DNA of 64,000 bases. It comes from Methanomassiliicoccus sp. UBA345 (GTDB lineage: Archaea; Thermoplasmatota; Thermoplasmata; Methanomassiliicoccales; Methanomassiliicoccaceae). The notes under the pieces are model-generated. The model worked only from the letters and a program-made list of their open reading frames with translations. It was not told where the DNA came from and made no database searches. The translations under genes and the position numbers were made by a program. The stretch covers positions 1,511 to 65,510 of the forward strand of contig DATD01000035.1 in the NCBI GenBank assembly GCA_002504525.1, read 5' to 3'. Shown here piece after piece: positions 1-8,808 of this stretch (position 1 is its first letter; each line of letters begins with the position of its first letter).

Positions 1-360
1 CTGTTCGAGTGGCAGGAATGATCTGACGCTATAACATTCAAGCATGCAATACCACGCTCACGTTTTTCTGCACCTCCCAAACAGGGCATGCCCCCTAGTG
101 TCGTTCATAGAACAAGTCTTAGGTCTCAACGTATAGGGGCGTTGCGGAGGCCACCGTTCGGCACGACTCAAATGAACGTAGCTAACGGAGATCGCTTTTA
201 AGGTGGCACAATGATGCCTGAGAACTAAGCAGTATGGCTTTGTAGAATTCATCTCGACCGACGTCGAAAGAGTGATGTAACGTCGGACGCGAATTGACCT
301 CGCCAGAGGACAGCGCATCGTCTTGCTGGAAGACCGCTGGCCTCCGGGCGGAATGGTCTC
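1..360. other. Non-coding window edge, nothing recognised
   Basis: No open frame here resembles a known protein family, and overlapping frames on both strands look like chance. The stretch has no clear TATA box, tRNA or long inverted repeat. It may include the end of the decayed insertion sequence that follows, but I could not find terminal inverted repeats that define a boundary. Confidence 0.4.
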
Positions 361-1298
361 ATGCCGAACGATATCACATTGAAGAACAATGGTATAATGC
401 GTGCGGTCGACCAGATAGCGAAGGGGGCAGGCCGCCTCGGCCTGCCGCTGTACTCGTGCGCTTCGAGCAAGCGCACGTACACGCAGCACCAGCTGCTCGT
501 CCTCGTCGTTCTTCGTCAGCTTATGGTCAGGTCGTATCGCGGCCTAGCCGATCTCGTCTAGCTCATGACGCCGCTGCTGCGTCGTCTGCGGCTGCGGACG
601 ATGCCGCACTTCACCACGCTGCACAAGTTCTCGCTGCGTCTCAAGACGCACACGCTGGACGGACTGCTGCTCACGCTCGCTTCAAGCGTGAACAACGCTC
701 GAGACGTCATCATCGACTCGACCGTGATGCAGTCAGGCTCAGCTTCGTACTATTTCGTACTATTACATCAGGACGATGTCGCTGCGCAAGGGCTAGATGG
801 AGTTAAGGGCGGTTCGACAGCACATCAAGCTCACGCTCGTCATCGATGCGAGAACGATGACGACAGTCTCGATGCTCGTCACGCCTGGCCCTAGGTCGGA
901 CTGCTCGCTTCTGCGGCCGGTGCTGGGAAAAGTCGTCGATCACGGGGCCGTGATCGGGACGGTCATCGGTGACAAGGGCTACGATTCGGAAGCTAACAGG
1001 CGCTTCGTCGTTCTCAAGTCGATGACGAGGCGCACATACCGCTGTGCACGGTAAAGCGGACCGCCGAGAATGGCCAGGGCTTCTACCGACGACGGCAGCT
1101 CAGAGTGTTCGACGAGGCTCGATATCGACGTCGCGCTCTCGTCGAGACGGTCAACTCGATGCTCAAGCGTTTGTCGGCAGTGGTACGCTCACGAAGCGAG
1201 CATGGCTAGGCGAGCGGTGGCGCTCGATCGCGGTGGGTGATTTCTACAAGGCAAGCAGGGACCAAAGCAGATATCCTGCCTACTGCAATTATTATTTG
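361..1298 (+). pseudogene. Decayed IS4/IS5-type DDE transposase
   Basis: Pieces of one DDE transposase lie in several frames. An N-terminal piece (361-561) ends at a stop and is followed directly by 565-780, which carries the first Asp in IIDSTVMQSGSASYYF. A frame change leads to 797-1054 with IGDKGYDSE (second Asp). Another change leads to about 1043-1200 with RRALVETVNSMLKRL (the catalytic Glu region). A last piece, RWRSIAVGDFYK, is in the frame of the downstream ATPase. With at least one internal stop and three or more frame changes, it cannot make an active enzyme. The order of motifs matches archaeal IS4/IS5-like elements. No terminal repeats or target duplication were found, so the limits are approximate. 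Confidence 0.75.
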
Positions 1299-3368
1299 AT
1301 GGTCGACCGCCAGAGCCACCAGGGGCACGGCACCGCTAGTGTCGAGGAGGAGCAGCCAAGTCATGATATGAATGGCCACGAGGGCCATAGCGGCCACGAC
1401 CCTTCGTCACCACAGCCCCCTCATGGAGATCATGGCGGCCACGCCTCCATGATAGCAGACTTTTGGCGGCGCTTCGTCGCCTCCATGGTCCTGACCGTTC
1501 CGATCCTGGTGCTGTCGCCGCTCATACAGGAATGGCTCGGATACACCATCGACTTCCCTGGAAGCCTGTTGCTTTTGTTCGCGCTATCCACCATCGTCTA
1601 CCTCTACGGGGGATGGCCTTTCCTCAAAGGGCTGGTAAAAGAGCTCTCGGAGCGACGCCCGGGCATGATGACGCTGGTCGGCCTGGCCATATCGGTCGCC
1701 TACTTCTACAGCTCGGCATCGGTGTTCGGTTTCGGGAACGACATCTTCTTCTGGGAGCTCGCCACGCTGATCGACATCATGCTGCTCGGGCACATCGTGG
1801 AGATGCGCTCGGTGATGGGGGCGTCGAGGGCGCTGGAAGAGCTGGCCAAGGTCATGCCGGCCATCGCCCACGTCGTCGTCGACGGCGGCACCAGGGATGT
1901 GAAGGTCAGCGAACTGGGGGTTGGAAGCCTCGTTCTTGTCAAACCGGGCGAGAAGGTCCCGGCGGACGGCGAGGTGCGGGACGGCTCGTCGCACGTGGAC
2001 GAGTCCCTGCTCACCGGCGAGTCGATGCCGGTCGCCAAGAGCGCTGGGGGTGAGGTCATCGGCGGTTCGGTCAACAGCGAAGGCTCGCTGGTGGTGGAGA
2101 TCCGCCGGACCGGCAAGGAGACGTACCTCAGCCAAGTGATCGAGGTGGTGAGGAAGGCGCAGGAGAGCCGCTCCCGCACCCAGGACCTCGCGGACCGGGC
2201 CGCCATGTTGCTCGTCGTTGTGGCCGTCACAGCGGGCGTGATCACCTTCGTTGCCTGGTCCCTGTTAGGCAACGGGGTCGGGTTCGCCGTGGAGCGCTCG
2301 GTGACCGTCATGATAATCGCCTGCCCCCACGCCCTCGGGCTGGCGATCCCGCTGGTGGTGGCCGTATCCACTTCCCTGGCCGCAAGCGCTGGCTTCTTGA
2401 TAAGGGAGCGTCAGGCCTTCGAAGGGGCCAGGGGCGTCCGGGCGGTCATATTCGACAAGACCGGTACGCTGACCGAGGGGCGGCTGGGAGTGACGGACGT
2501 TCTCGCCTTCGGCGATGGCAAGGAGGCCGAGGTGTTGCGCCTGGCCGCCTCGCTGGAAGCGGCATCGGAGCATCCGATCGCCGTGGCCATGGTCCGCCGG
2601 GCCGCTCAGGACGATGTCGATCTGCTTCCGGTGAAGGACTTCCGTGCCGTCCCGGGCAAGGGCGTGGAAGGCGCGGTCGACGGCCGAAACATCAAGGTCA
2701 TGGGGCCCGGCCCCCTTCGCGAAATGGGCCTGGCGGCGGAGAGCGACCGGGCGGAAGAGCTGGCGGCCAGGGGCCGCACCGTGGTGTTCGTGGTCGCCGC
2801 TGACGAGGTCATCGGGGCCGTGGCCCTGGCCGATGTGGTGAGGCCCGAATCCAAGGAAGCGGTGGCCAGCCTGAAGGCCCTGGGCATAAGGTGCATGATG
2901 CTGACCGGCGACAACCGTTTCGTCGCCAAGAGCGTGGCGGACGAGCTAGGTCTGGACGAGTTCTATGCTGAGGTGCTGCCGAACGAGAAGGCCGCCGTGG
3001 TCGAAAGGATCCAGAAGGAAGGAGCGGTGGCGATGGTGGGCGACGGTATCAACGACGCTCCGGCGTTGGTCCAGGCAGACGTGGGCATCGCCATCGGCAG
3101 CGGGACGGACGTAGCGGTAGGCTCCGCGGACATCGTACTGGTGGGGAACGACCCCCGAGATGTGGCCGAAGTGCTGTCGCTGTCTCGAAAGACCTACTCC
3201 AAGATGCGTCAGAACCTGCTGTTCGCCACCGGGTACAACGCCGTGGCCATACCTCTAGCCGCCGGCGTCCTGAGCGGGTACGGCATAGTCCTGTCGCCGG
3301 CCGCGGGGGCCGTGCTTATGAGCGCCAGCACCGTGCTGGTGGCCGTCAATGCCAGGCTGCTCAGGTAA
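1299..3368 (+). CDS. copB: CopB-like P1B-type heavy-metal (copper/silver) ATPase
   Basis: This is a membrane pump that would export copper or a similar ion using ATP. With a start at 1299 it has 689 residues. The His-rich N-terminus (about nine His in the first 50 residues) replaces the usual CxxC metal-binding domain. Visible motifs are TGES (about 238), the membrane motif CPH (about 340) in place of CPC, DKTGTLT (about 386), SEHP, TGDN and GDGINDAP (about 581). CPH with a His-rich N-terminus is the hallmark of the CopB (P1B-3) group. The open frame extends upstream to 1044, but that part reads through transposase remnants and should not be included. ATG 1368 is an alternative start. The upstream promoter may have been altered by the insertion. 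Confidence 0.88.
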   Translation: MVDRQSHQGHGTASVEEEQPSHDMNGHEGHSGHDPSSPQPPHGDHGGHASMIADFWRRFVASMVLTVPILVLSPLIQEWLGYTIDFPGSLLLLFALSTIVYLYGGWPFLKGLVKELSERRPGMMTLVGLAISVAYFYSSASVFGFGNDIFFWELATLIDIMLLGHIVEMRSVMGASRALEELAKVMPAIAHVVVDGGTRDVKVSELGVGSLVLVKPGEKVPADGEVRDGSSHVDESLLTGESMPVAKSAGGEVIGGSVNSEGSLVVEIRRTGKETYLSQVIEVVRKAQESRSRTQDLADRAAMLLVVVAVTAGVITFVAWSLLGNGVGFAVERSVTVMIIACPHALGLAIPLVVAVSTSLAASAGFLIRERQAFEGARGVRAVIFDKTGTLTEGRLGVTDVLAFGDGKEAEVLRLAASLEAASEHPIAVAMVRRAAQDDVDLLPVKDFRAVPGKGVEGAVDGRNIKVMGPGPLREMGLAAESDRAEELAARGRTVVFVVAADEVIGAVALADVVRPESKEAVASLKALGIRCMMLTGDNRFVAKSVADELGLDEFYAEVLPNEKAAVVERIQKEGAVAMVGDGINDAPALVQADVGIAIGSGTDVAVGSADIVLVGNDPRDVAEVLSLSRKTYSKMRQNLLFATGYNAVAIPLAAGVLSGYGIVLSPAAGAVLMSASTVLVAVNARLLR

Positions 3369-3422
3369 TGAATGGGAGAAAAAAGGAAAGATGTTGGGAA
3401 GGGATTTGCGCAGTGTTCTCGT

Positions 3423-5204
3423 TCAGAACCTGTCGCGCTTCTTCAGCTCGACGTATCCGAACAGGCCGATGACGATCCCGTATAGCAGGATCGCAGCGAT
3501 GACCGCGGGGTTGAGGGGCCCGGCGCCGATGGCGCCGGCGGTGGGCACGTATGCCCCGGAGTCCTTGGAGCTGACATCCAGCATCTTGCTGGCATTGTAG
3601 CTCTTGCCCTCATCGTCGATCACGGTCAGCTCGATGTTGTACTCGCCGTCCGCGTAGGTGTGGACAGGAGAGCGCAGCTTCGAGGTGTTGCCGTCGCCGA
3701 GATTCCACTTCACTTCCGAGACGTTCTCGATGGACATGTCGGTGGTGAAGTCCAGGGCGAACGTCCTGTCACCGGTCCTGGTCGCAGTGATGCTGACCAG
3801 CTCATTGCTGTCGATGACGGAGAGGGTGTAGCTCTGTTCCACCGTGCTCACGTCATCACTGGCAGTGATGGTGACATCATACTCGCCCTGGGTATCAGGA
3901 ACGCCCGTGACGGTCATGGTCTCCTCGTCGAACTCCAGGAAGGAGGCCTCCGAGGAGAAGGAGACAGCGGCGTCGCCGCTGGTCTCGACCGCGTACTCAT
4001 ACTTGTGTCCGACCGTCGCCTCGGTTATCGGCACGGAGTTGAACTCCAGGCCCTTGCCGGTGAAGGCCGGGCGGGGGACAGGAGCATCGCTGCTGACCCC
4101 GCCGTAGTATGGGTATCCGGGCGTGCCGCTCGCCACCATGGAGGTGATGAGCTGTCCGCCGGCGTTCCATATGGCCTGCTCGGCGAAATCGTACCGCACG
4201 ATGGGATAGACATCGTTGCGGGCGAGCTCACCCCACATCAGCGGCTTGCCGATCTCGTCGGCCCACTGCTCGGGGGCCTCAAAGTTGTACGGGTCGGTGT
4301 TGCTGCCGTAGTAGTGGCGGTGGAGGATCTCGAAGCCGGTGTCCCCGGTGGCGAGATTGAAGTCCTCCTGGTTCATGCCGAACATGTTGCCGAACCCGGC
4401 CACTCCCATGTTGCGGGGGTGGGTCGACACGCCAGCGGTCTCGTCGGCGATGGCGTTGGCCCAGTCGTTGAACGCCTGCTTTCCGCCATTGGAATTCCAG
4501 AAGGCGGAATGGACGACGTTATGGTCGGGCTCGTTGAACACATCGTACATGGCGATGGAATCCCAGTCCTCCAGCTCCACCATGATGTCCTTGACATACG
4601 TGATGTAGTTGTTGAAGGCCTGGCTGCCAGGCACGAACACGTCCCCGCCGCCATTGAAGTGGAAGGCAGGGTACTGCTGCGAGCCGCCCATGCTGAAGCT
4701 CAGCCACACACCGTGGTACTGAGCATAGTAGCACATGCTGTGGAGCAGGTCGTAGAACTGGTCCTGGTGGTTGTTCCAGGCGTTGTACGAGAGCTCGGTG
4801 CCCCAGTAGTCATGGGGCCCTATGCGGACCAGGTTGTAGCCGTAGCTTGCCATCTGAGCGAAGTACTGGTTCCAGAACTCGTCTGGAGTGTCGTTCGGGG
4901 TCACGGGCATCCTTGCGCCCGTGTCAGGCCCGTTGAACACTGAGGTCCAACCGGCCACAGCTTTGTTGCCGTTGATGTAATTGTCAATAGCGAAAGCAAG
5001 GGCAGTGGAGTCGACCACGCCGAAGAATTGTTGATCGGTCTTGACATTGTCAATGAGAATGTCGGTGCCGGAGACGGTCACCCTCCCGATGTCATGGGAG
5101 GGGGATGCCGCCATGGTTGTGGGGCTAGTTACGAGGAGTGCCCCCATCCCCAGCAAGCTGAAGATGGAGAGCACTGCGACTAACTTAGTCAAATTTGTAC
5201 TCAA
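3423..5204 (-). CDS. Secreted, membrane-anchored GH5-like glycoside hydrolase with Ig/PKD domains
   Basis: The 593-residue protein has a hydrophobic signal sequence (about 8-32). It then has a TIM-barrel-like region (about 60-365) with DVFNEPD (acid/base Glu near 224) and PLMWGELA (likely nucleophile Glu near 324), the pattern of clan GH-A cellulases and mannanases. Next come a putative Ig domain, a PKD-like domain (WNLGDGNTS) and a C-terminal membrane helix ending in KKRDRF. The active domain would therefore face outward, tethered to the membrane. The start is TTG at 5204 with GAGAGGG upstream. Substrate cannot be told from sequence. Such an enzyme is unexpected in a methyl-reducing methanogen and may act on host or own surface glycans. 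Confidence 0.75.
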   Translation of the reverse strand: MSTNLTKLVAVLSIFSLLGMGALLVTSPTTMAASPSHDIGRVTVSGTDILIDNVKTDQQFFGVVDSTALAFAIDNYINGNKAVAGWTSVFNGPDTGARMPVTPNDTPDEFWNQYFAQMASYGYNLVRIGPHDYWGTELSYNAWNNHQDQFYDLLHSMCYYAQYHGVWLSFSMGGSQQYPAFHFNGGGDVFVPGSQAFNNYITYVKDIMVELEDWDSIAMYDVFNEPDHNVVHSAFWNSNGGKQAFNDWANAIADETAGVSTHPRNMGVAGFGNMFGMNQEDFNLATGDTGFEILHRHYYGSNTDPYNFEAPEQWADEIGKPLMWGELARNDVYPIVRYDFAEQAIWNAGGQLITSMVASGTPGYPYYGGVSSDAPVPRPAFTGKGLEFNSVPITEATVGHKYEYAVETSGDAAVSFSSEASFLEFDEETMTVTGVPDTQGEYDVTITASDDVSTVEQSYTLSVIDSNELVSITATRTGDRTFALDFTTDMSIENVSEVKWNLGDGNTSKLRSPVHTYADGEYNIELTVIDDEGKSYNASKMLDVSSKDSGAYVPTAGAIGAGPLNPAVIAAILLYGIVIGLFGYVELKKRDRF

Positions 5205-5534
5205 TATGCATCCCTCTCTGTTGACAGAGCTAATCCTTCAAAATCAGGCATATTAGAGGTGATTTTCTATCCCGCTATCTCATATGATAATCAGACCGGA
5301 AGCCCTCGCAGGCATCGTCCGGCAGGGGATGCGAAGGCATGGCCAGATGTTCTAAGGAGGCGGTGTCAATAAGGCTCCGCGGGCGGTGTTGCGGCGTCAC
5401 AACAGCTACGTTGACAACTACGTTATGGTGCGGCGGACCCTGCCGCATCGAGCGGACCGGCCGAAAGGGCGGGGCCGACCGGTCATTAAGAAGAGAAGAA
5501 GATAGGGCCGTAACGGCCCGTTAGGTTCCTACGC
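5205..5534. other. Intergenic region upstream of the GH5-like gene
   Basis: This 330-bp gap separates two minus-strand genes and holds the promoter of the GH5-like gene. Its main feature is a perfect 14-bp palindrome, CTCTGT-TG-ACAGAG, at 5216-5229. One arm overlaps the likely ribosome site of that gene. A 61-codon open frame on the plus strand (5339-5524) has no recognisable features and is not called. Confidence 0.5.
5216..5229. promoter_or_regulatory. 14-bp palindrome at the start of the GH5-like gene
   Basis: CTCTGT TG ACAGAG is a perfect inverted repeat centred about 19 bases upstream of the TTG start at 5204. On the coding strand one arm overlaps the GAGAGGG ribosome site. It could be an operator or a translation-controlling feature, although the 2-base loop makes an RNA hairpin unlikely without opening inner pairs. 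Confidence 0.35.
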
Positions 5535-6566
5535 TCACTGCCGCCCGTGGCGTTCTATGCTGTCCTTGAACGCCTTGATGTTCTCCTGCGGCACCTTGTA
5601 CGGCAGCTCGCATCCGGGCGCCACCATGAACCCGGGGTCCTTGCCCCACAGGTCGATGATCCTTCGGACCTCGGTGTCGATCTCTTCCGGCGTGCGGTTC
5701 AGCAGGAGGTCCCGGCTGTCGATCCCGGCCATGACGCAGGTTTGGCCCCTAAGTGCGGAGAACACCTCGTTGGCGTTGACAGCATTCACCTGGAAGTGAA
5801 ATGCCGTGGGGTGGGTCTCGATCTGAGGCTGCCACAGTGGCTTCTCGCTGCAGTTGTGCAGTATGGTGCGCATGCCTCCGTTGCGATAGGCGTCCAAGGT
5901 CTGCTGCACGAACCTGCGGTCCCACTGTTCGTACATCGTGGGGTCCACCATCTCCCCTCCCGCCAGGGAGTTCTCGATGAAGATGTCCTCGATGCCTGCC
6001 TCGATCGCCCTCTCACCGTACGATATTGAGGACTGCACGACCGTGGAGATGAGCTTCTCCACCACGCCGGGATCGGTGAAGTACCCCATCATGAGGTTCT
6101 CCATGCCCACGATCTCCGATGCAATGAGATTGGGGGCGCCGATGCTGGCGACCACCGCCGCATCGCTCCCTGCTTCGTCGACCATGAGCTTGGCCGCCTT
6201 CAGCATGACCGACCAGGACGGGTCGTCCATGGGATCGACCGGCTGTATCTTGTCGGCCTCGCTCATGGGAACGTACTTATCGGGCCGAGGGTAGAAGTCG
6301 CGCTCGGGGAACTTCCATTCCATCCCATGGGCCTTCGACTCGACAAGCAGGTCTCCCCATCCTGCCATGACGGTGTCGAAGCCATACATCCCGAGGGATG
6401 CGAGAGAGAGCCGGGCGAACACATCAGGATCGAAGAACCCATCGTGTATCCTCAGGCCGGTATCCTGCAGCAGCCACTTGGCCGCTCCCAGGTGCTGGAA
6501 GAACAGCGGAAGCCGGTCTGGGGACTTGAGGTCTAGAGCTGTGTGGAATCGGTCGCGCGGAGACAT
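5535..6566 (-). CDS. Uroporphyrinogen decarboxylase-fold methylcobamide:CoM methyltransferase-like protein
   Basis: The 343-residue protein belongs to the UroD/MtaA/MtbA superfamily. In methanogens these zinc enzymes move methyl groups from corrinoid proteins to coenzyme M. The zinc-ligand pattern H-x-C (HNCSE, near residue 235) followed by a later Cys (APGCELP, near 318) is present and separates it from true UroD, where those residues are absent. The start at 6566 (SPRDRFHTAL) is chosen over the longer frame to 6698. A TATA box at 6588-6597 lies about 26 bases upstream, so the transcript is probably leaderless. No corrinoid protein or substrate methyltransferase is adjacent, so the methyl donor is unknown. 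Confidence 0.8.
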   Translation of the reverse strand: MSPRDRFHTALDLKSPDRLPLFFQHLGAAKWLLQDTGLRIHDGFFDPDVFARLSLASLGMYGFDTVMAGWGDLLVESKAHGMEWKFPERDFYPRPDKYVPMSEADKIQPVDPMDDPSWSVMLKAAKLMVDEAGSDAAVVASIGAPNLIASEIVGMENLMMGYFTDPGVVEKLISTVVQSSISYGERAIEAGIEDIFIENSLAGGEMVDPTMYEQWDRRFVQQTLDAYRNGGMRTILHNCSEKPLWQPQIETHPTAFHFQVNAVNANEVFSALRGQTCVMAGIDSRDLLLNRTPEEIDTEVRRIIDLWGKDPGFMVAPGCELPYKVPQENIKAFKDSIERHGRQ

Positions 6567-6587
6567 GGAATGATAATCGTAAACCAG

Positions 6588-6597
6588 AATATTTATC
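6588..6597 (-). promoter_or_regulatory. TATA box for the UroD/MtbA-like gene
   Basis: On the minus strand this reads GATAAATATT, centred 26 bases upstream of the ATG at 6566. That spacing predicts transcription starting at or next to the start codon. Confidence 0.6.
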
Positions 6598-6720
6598 AAT
6601 GCCGAGGCAGGATGAATGCGGTAGCCGTCCTTGTCGCTGAGGCGCGGTCCGACCCACGTCGCGGCTGGCCCTGCGCATGCCGGAGCAAATGATATCATGC
6701 ATCAACGTCGTGCATGGGCG

Positions 6721-7887
6721 ATGAGCGCCAACCTGTTCACCTTCTCCGCTGCCGCCGACGATGACATGGCCACACTGATGAGCGGCCATGGGTCCCTGCG
6801 CATCGACGGAACCCCCCTTCGGGACATGCTCTTGATGAGGCTGCAGGGCAGCGCCGAGGACCTGGATGATATCGAGGGCTCGTTTCCTAACGGGATCGAG
6901 GGACGGGTGCTCAGGGGAAAGGACCACCTGATCGCCCTCATGCCGATGCCTGGCAGCGTGGCCGAGATCCTCGATCACATCGAGGAGGGTGCGTACCTCT
7001 TGCCGCCCTTGCTGTGGGAGCAGGGGCGCCTTACCTTCCGCATCCTTGCCTTCGGGGAAATACGCTCCGGAACGAAGCCGGCGACGGTCCTCGAGTCCAG
7101 GACCGTGCTCCGCGGCGATCGGTTGGAAGAGGAGCTACTGGCGTCCGGGCTGCTGCTGCCGTCGCTGACCCGCCGACAGGGGGAGTCGCTCCTCGCCGCG
7201 CTGGAGTCCGGCTACTACGACTCGCCGAGACGGGCCAGCGGCGCCGAGGTGGCAAAGGGGATGGGCATCGCCCGCAGCACCTTCGAGGAGCACCTTCGTT
7301 CGGCGGAGGCACAGCTCATCAAAGCGATGTCGCCGGTGGTGCGAATGCGCCTTCAGGAGAAGGAGCTGGGCTTGGAGGCGGTGGGACCCGAGGCGGTGCA
7401 GCTCTTCGCCAGCTTCAGCAAGGACCTCGGGCTGTACGTCAGCATGAGCGTTCGCGGTGACAAGGTAACGAGGGTCGATCTGACGGAGGAGCCGCCAGAG
7501 GATGTGAGCGGTGATGCCCACCCGTACCTGTCCCGCGTCCTGGAGCTGATAGCCACCGGCAGGGGCGATCTCGGCGACATCCCGCTAGATATGGAGGTCA
7601 CGCCGTTCGAGCGTCAGGTGCTGGAGGCTCTGAGGACCGTTCCTCCCGGGGAGGTCGTGACGTATGGGCAGATCGCCCGCCTGATCGGCCGTCCTCAGGC
7701 CTCCCGGGCGGTAGGCCATGCGTGCGCCGTCAATCCCGCCATCGTGCTGGTCCCCTGCCATCGGGTGGTGCCCGCGGCGGGCGGCCTGGGCAACTACTCC
7801 GGGGGCGGCGGGCCATCCACTAAGCGGTGGCTGCTAGAAAGGGAGGGAGCCTTGCCTAAGGTGGAGAAGCGGTCAAGGAAGGACTGA
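6721..7887 (+). CDS. HTH_10 regulator fused to O6-alkylguanine-DNA alkyltransferase domain
   Basis: This 388-residue protein has two recognisable parts. Residues about 150-205 form a bacterio-opsin-activator-type helix-turn-helix (AEVAKGMGIARSTFEEHL), and the preceding 150 residues resemble the sensor part of such regulators. Residues about 294-380 are an Ogt/MGMT DNA-repair domain (PPGEVVTYGQIARLIG, RAVGHACAVNP) with the alkyl-accepting Cys in VPCHRVV (near 344). An intact PCHR suggests active repair of alkylated guanine. The pairing recalls bacterial Ada, which is both a repair protein and an activator, but uses a different DNA-binding family. The start is uncertain: ATG 6721 is favoured, with 6697 possible. 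Neither has a ribosome site. Confidence 0.85.
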   Translation: MSANLFTFSAAADDDMATLMSGHGSLRIDGTPLRDMLLMRLQGSAEDLDDIEGSFPNGIEGRVLRGKDHLIALMPMPGSVAEILDHIEEGAYLLPPLLWEQGRLTFRILAFGEIRSGTKPATVLESRTVLRGDRLEEELLASGLLLPSLTRRQGESLLAALESGYYDSPRRASGAEVAKGMGIARSTFEEHLRSAEAQLIKAMSPVVRMRLQEKELGLEAVGPEAVQLFASFSKDLGLYVSMSVRGDKVTRVDLTEEPPEDVSGDAHPYLSRVLELIATGRGDLGDIPLDMEVTPFERQVLEALRTVPPGEVVTYGQIARLIGRPQASRAVGHACAVNPAIVLVPCHRVVPAAGGLGNYSGGGGPSTKRWLLEREGALPKVEKRSRKD

Positions 7888-7894
7888 GCCCCGG

Positions 7895-8377
7895 CTACCA
7901 TGTGGCTCCTGGGGAGCGGAGGTCCTCCTCGTTGTAATGGACGATGTAGGACTCCTCGCTCTCCACCTCTATCGCTCTGAACAGCCCGGGGAAGTGCTTG
8001 TTCAACATCCTCCTGACGGCCAGACAGGGCTGGAGAACATGCAGCTCGCTCTCCCCGGGGAACATGGCGGCAAAGTCGCTGACCATGTCCAGCGCTATCC
8101 CCTTGTCGCGCATCCTCGGGACGACGTAGAGCACGTCCAGCCGTTTCTCGGCGCGATCGAACGCGTAGAAGCCAACGATCTTCGGATGCCTGTCCTTGGA
8201 CACGACCAGCCTGGCATCGGTGCCGGTCTCGATGAATGGGAGGGAGGTGCGCTCTCCTCCGGTGTGGCACCATCGGAACCTGCCATCCCTCCCCTCTTCA
8301 TTGCACTGCTCGGTGAGCTCGTTGATGATCCAGTAGTCCTTGTAGCTTCTAGCCTTTACGAACTTGTATCTCCCCAT
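7895..8377 (-). CDS. GNAT-family acetyltransferase-like protein
   Basis: The 160-residue protein has a GNAT-like core. A strand (RLDVLYVVP) is followed by RMRDKGIALDMV, matching the acetyl-CoA loop R/Q-x-x-G-x-A, and a later segment QPCLAVRRMLNKHFPGLF resembles the C-terminal GNAT helix. The substrate is unknown. ATG 8377 is chosen because GGTGAAGGG lies just upstream. The longer frame to 8443 lacks a ribosome site. It converges with the alkyltransferase fusion, with only seven bases between the two stop codons. Confidence 0.6.
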   Translation of the reverse strand: MGRYKFVKARSYKDYWIINELTEQCNEEGRDGRFRWCHTGGERTSLPFIETGTDARLVVSKDRHPKIVGFYAFDRAEKRLDVLYVVPRMRDKGIALDMVSDFAAMFPGESELHVLQPCLAVRRMLNKHFPGLFRAIEVESEESYIVHYNEEDLRSPGATW

Positions 8378-8808
8378 CCCTTCACCGCCTGAACGACCGG
8401 GCCACGCGGCCATCGAAACCGTATAGATTAACGGTGTGAACATTACCGGCGAGATGGGATATCTACCTTGCGTTCAGGTTCTCGAAACTGTGCATGCTCG
8501 ACCGAACCCCGCCCTATTCAAACCGGTCCATGGTCCAGGACGCCTCACTTTTCTGATCATTGAGGCGTTGGCCGAGCCTCCAACTGGTGCCTAAGGGGCA
8601 ATGAGCAATGGGGTCTGTCGAACGAGCCAGGTCGCGTGCATTATTCAGGTCGCTTAGGCACACTCGCCTGCGTTCTTTTCCAACGCCGATTCAATGTGTC
8701 AGGGGTGCGAGTGCCGTGGGCGAAATGTCTGAGAGCATCGCGGTGAGATCGCCGGGCGATCACCCTCGGTTCCCCGCCCTCCAGCTGGAGAACGGATGGA
8801 TCTTCTAG
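8378..8808. other. Intergenic region with GNAT promoter
   Basis: A TATA-like TAATCTATAC (minus strand, about 8421-8430) is well placed for the GNAT gene, giving a leader of roughly 20 bases with a ribosome site. The rest holds no recognisable gene. A 66-codon plus-strand frame (8608-8808) has no family features and its stop abuts the next start, so it is not called. Confidence 0.4.

Noticed and set aside
1044..1298. Longer N-terminus of the CopB-like ATPase
   Set aside because: This part is transposase debris that happens to be in the same frame.
3660..4943. 427-codon plus-strand frame inside the GH5-like gene
   Set aside because: It is antisense to a gene with a signal peptide, catalytic motifs and an anchor, and has no recognisable domains itself.
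5339..5524. 61-codon plus-strand frame between the GH5-like and MtbA-like genes
   Set aside because: It has no ribosome site, promoter or family features, and an Arg/Gly-rich composition typical of chance frames in GC-rich DNA.
8608..8808. 66-codon plus-strand frame ending at the next start
   Set aside because: It has no recognisable domain or promoter, and codon use is unlike the neighbouring genes.
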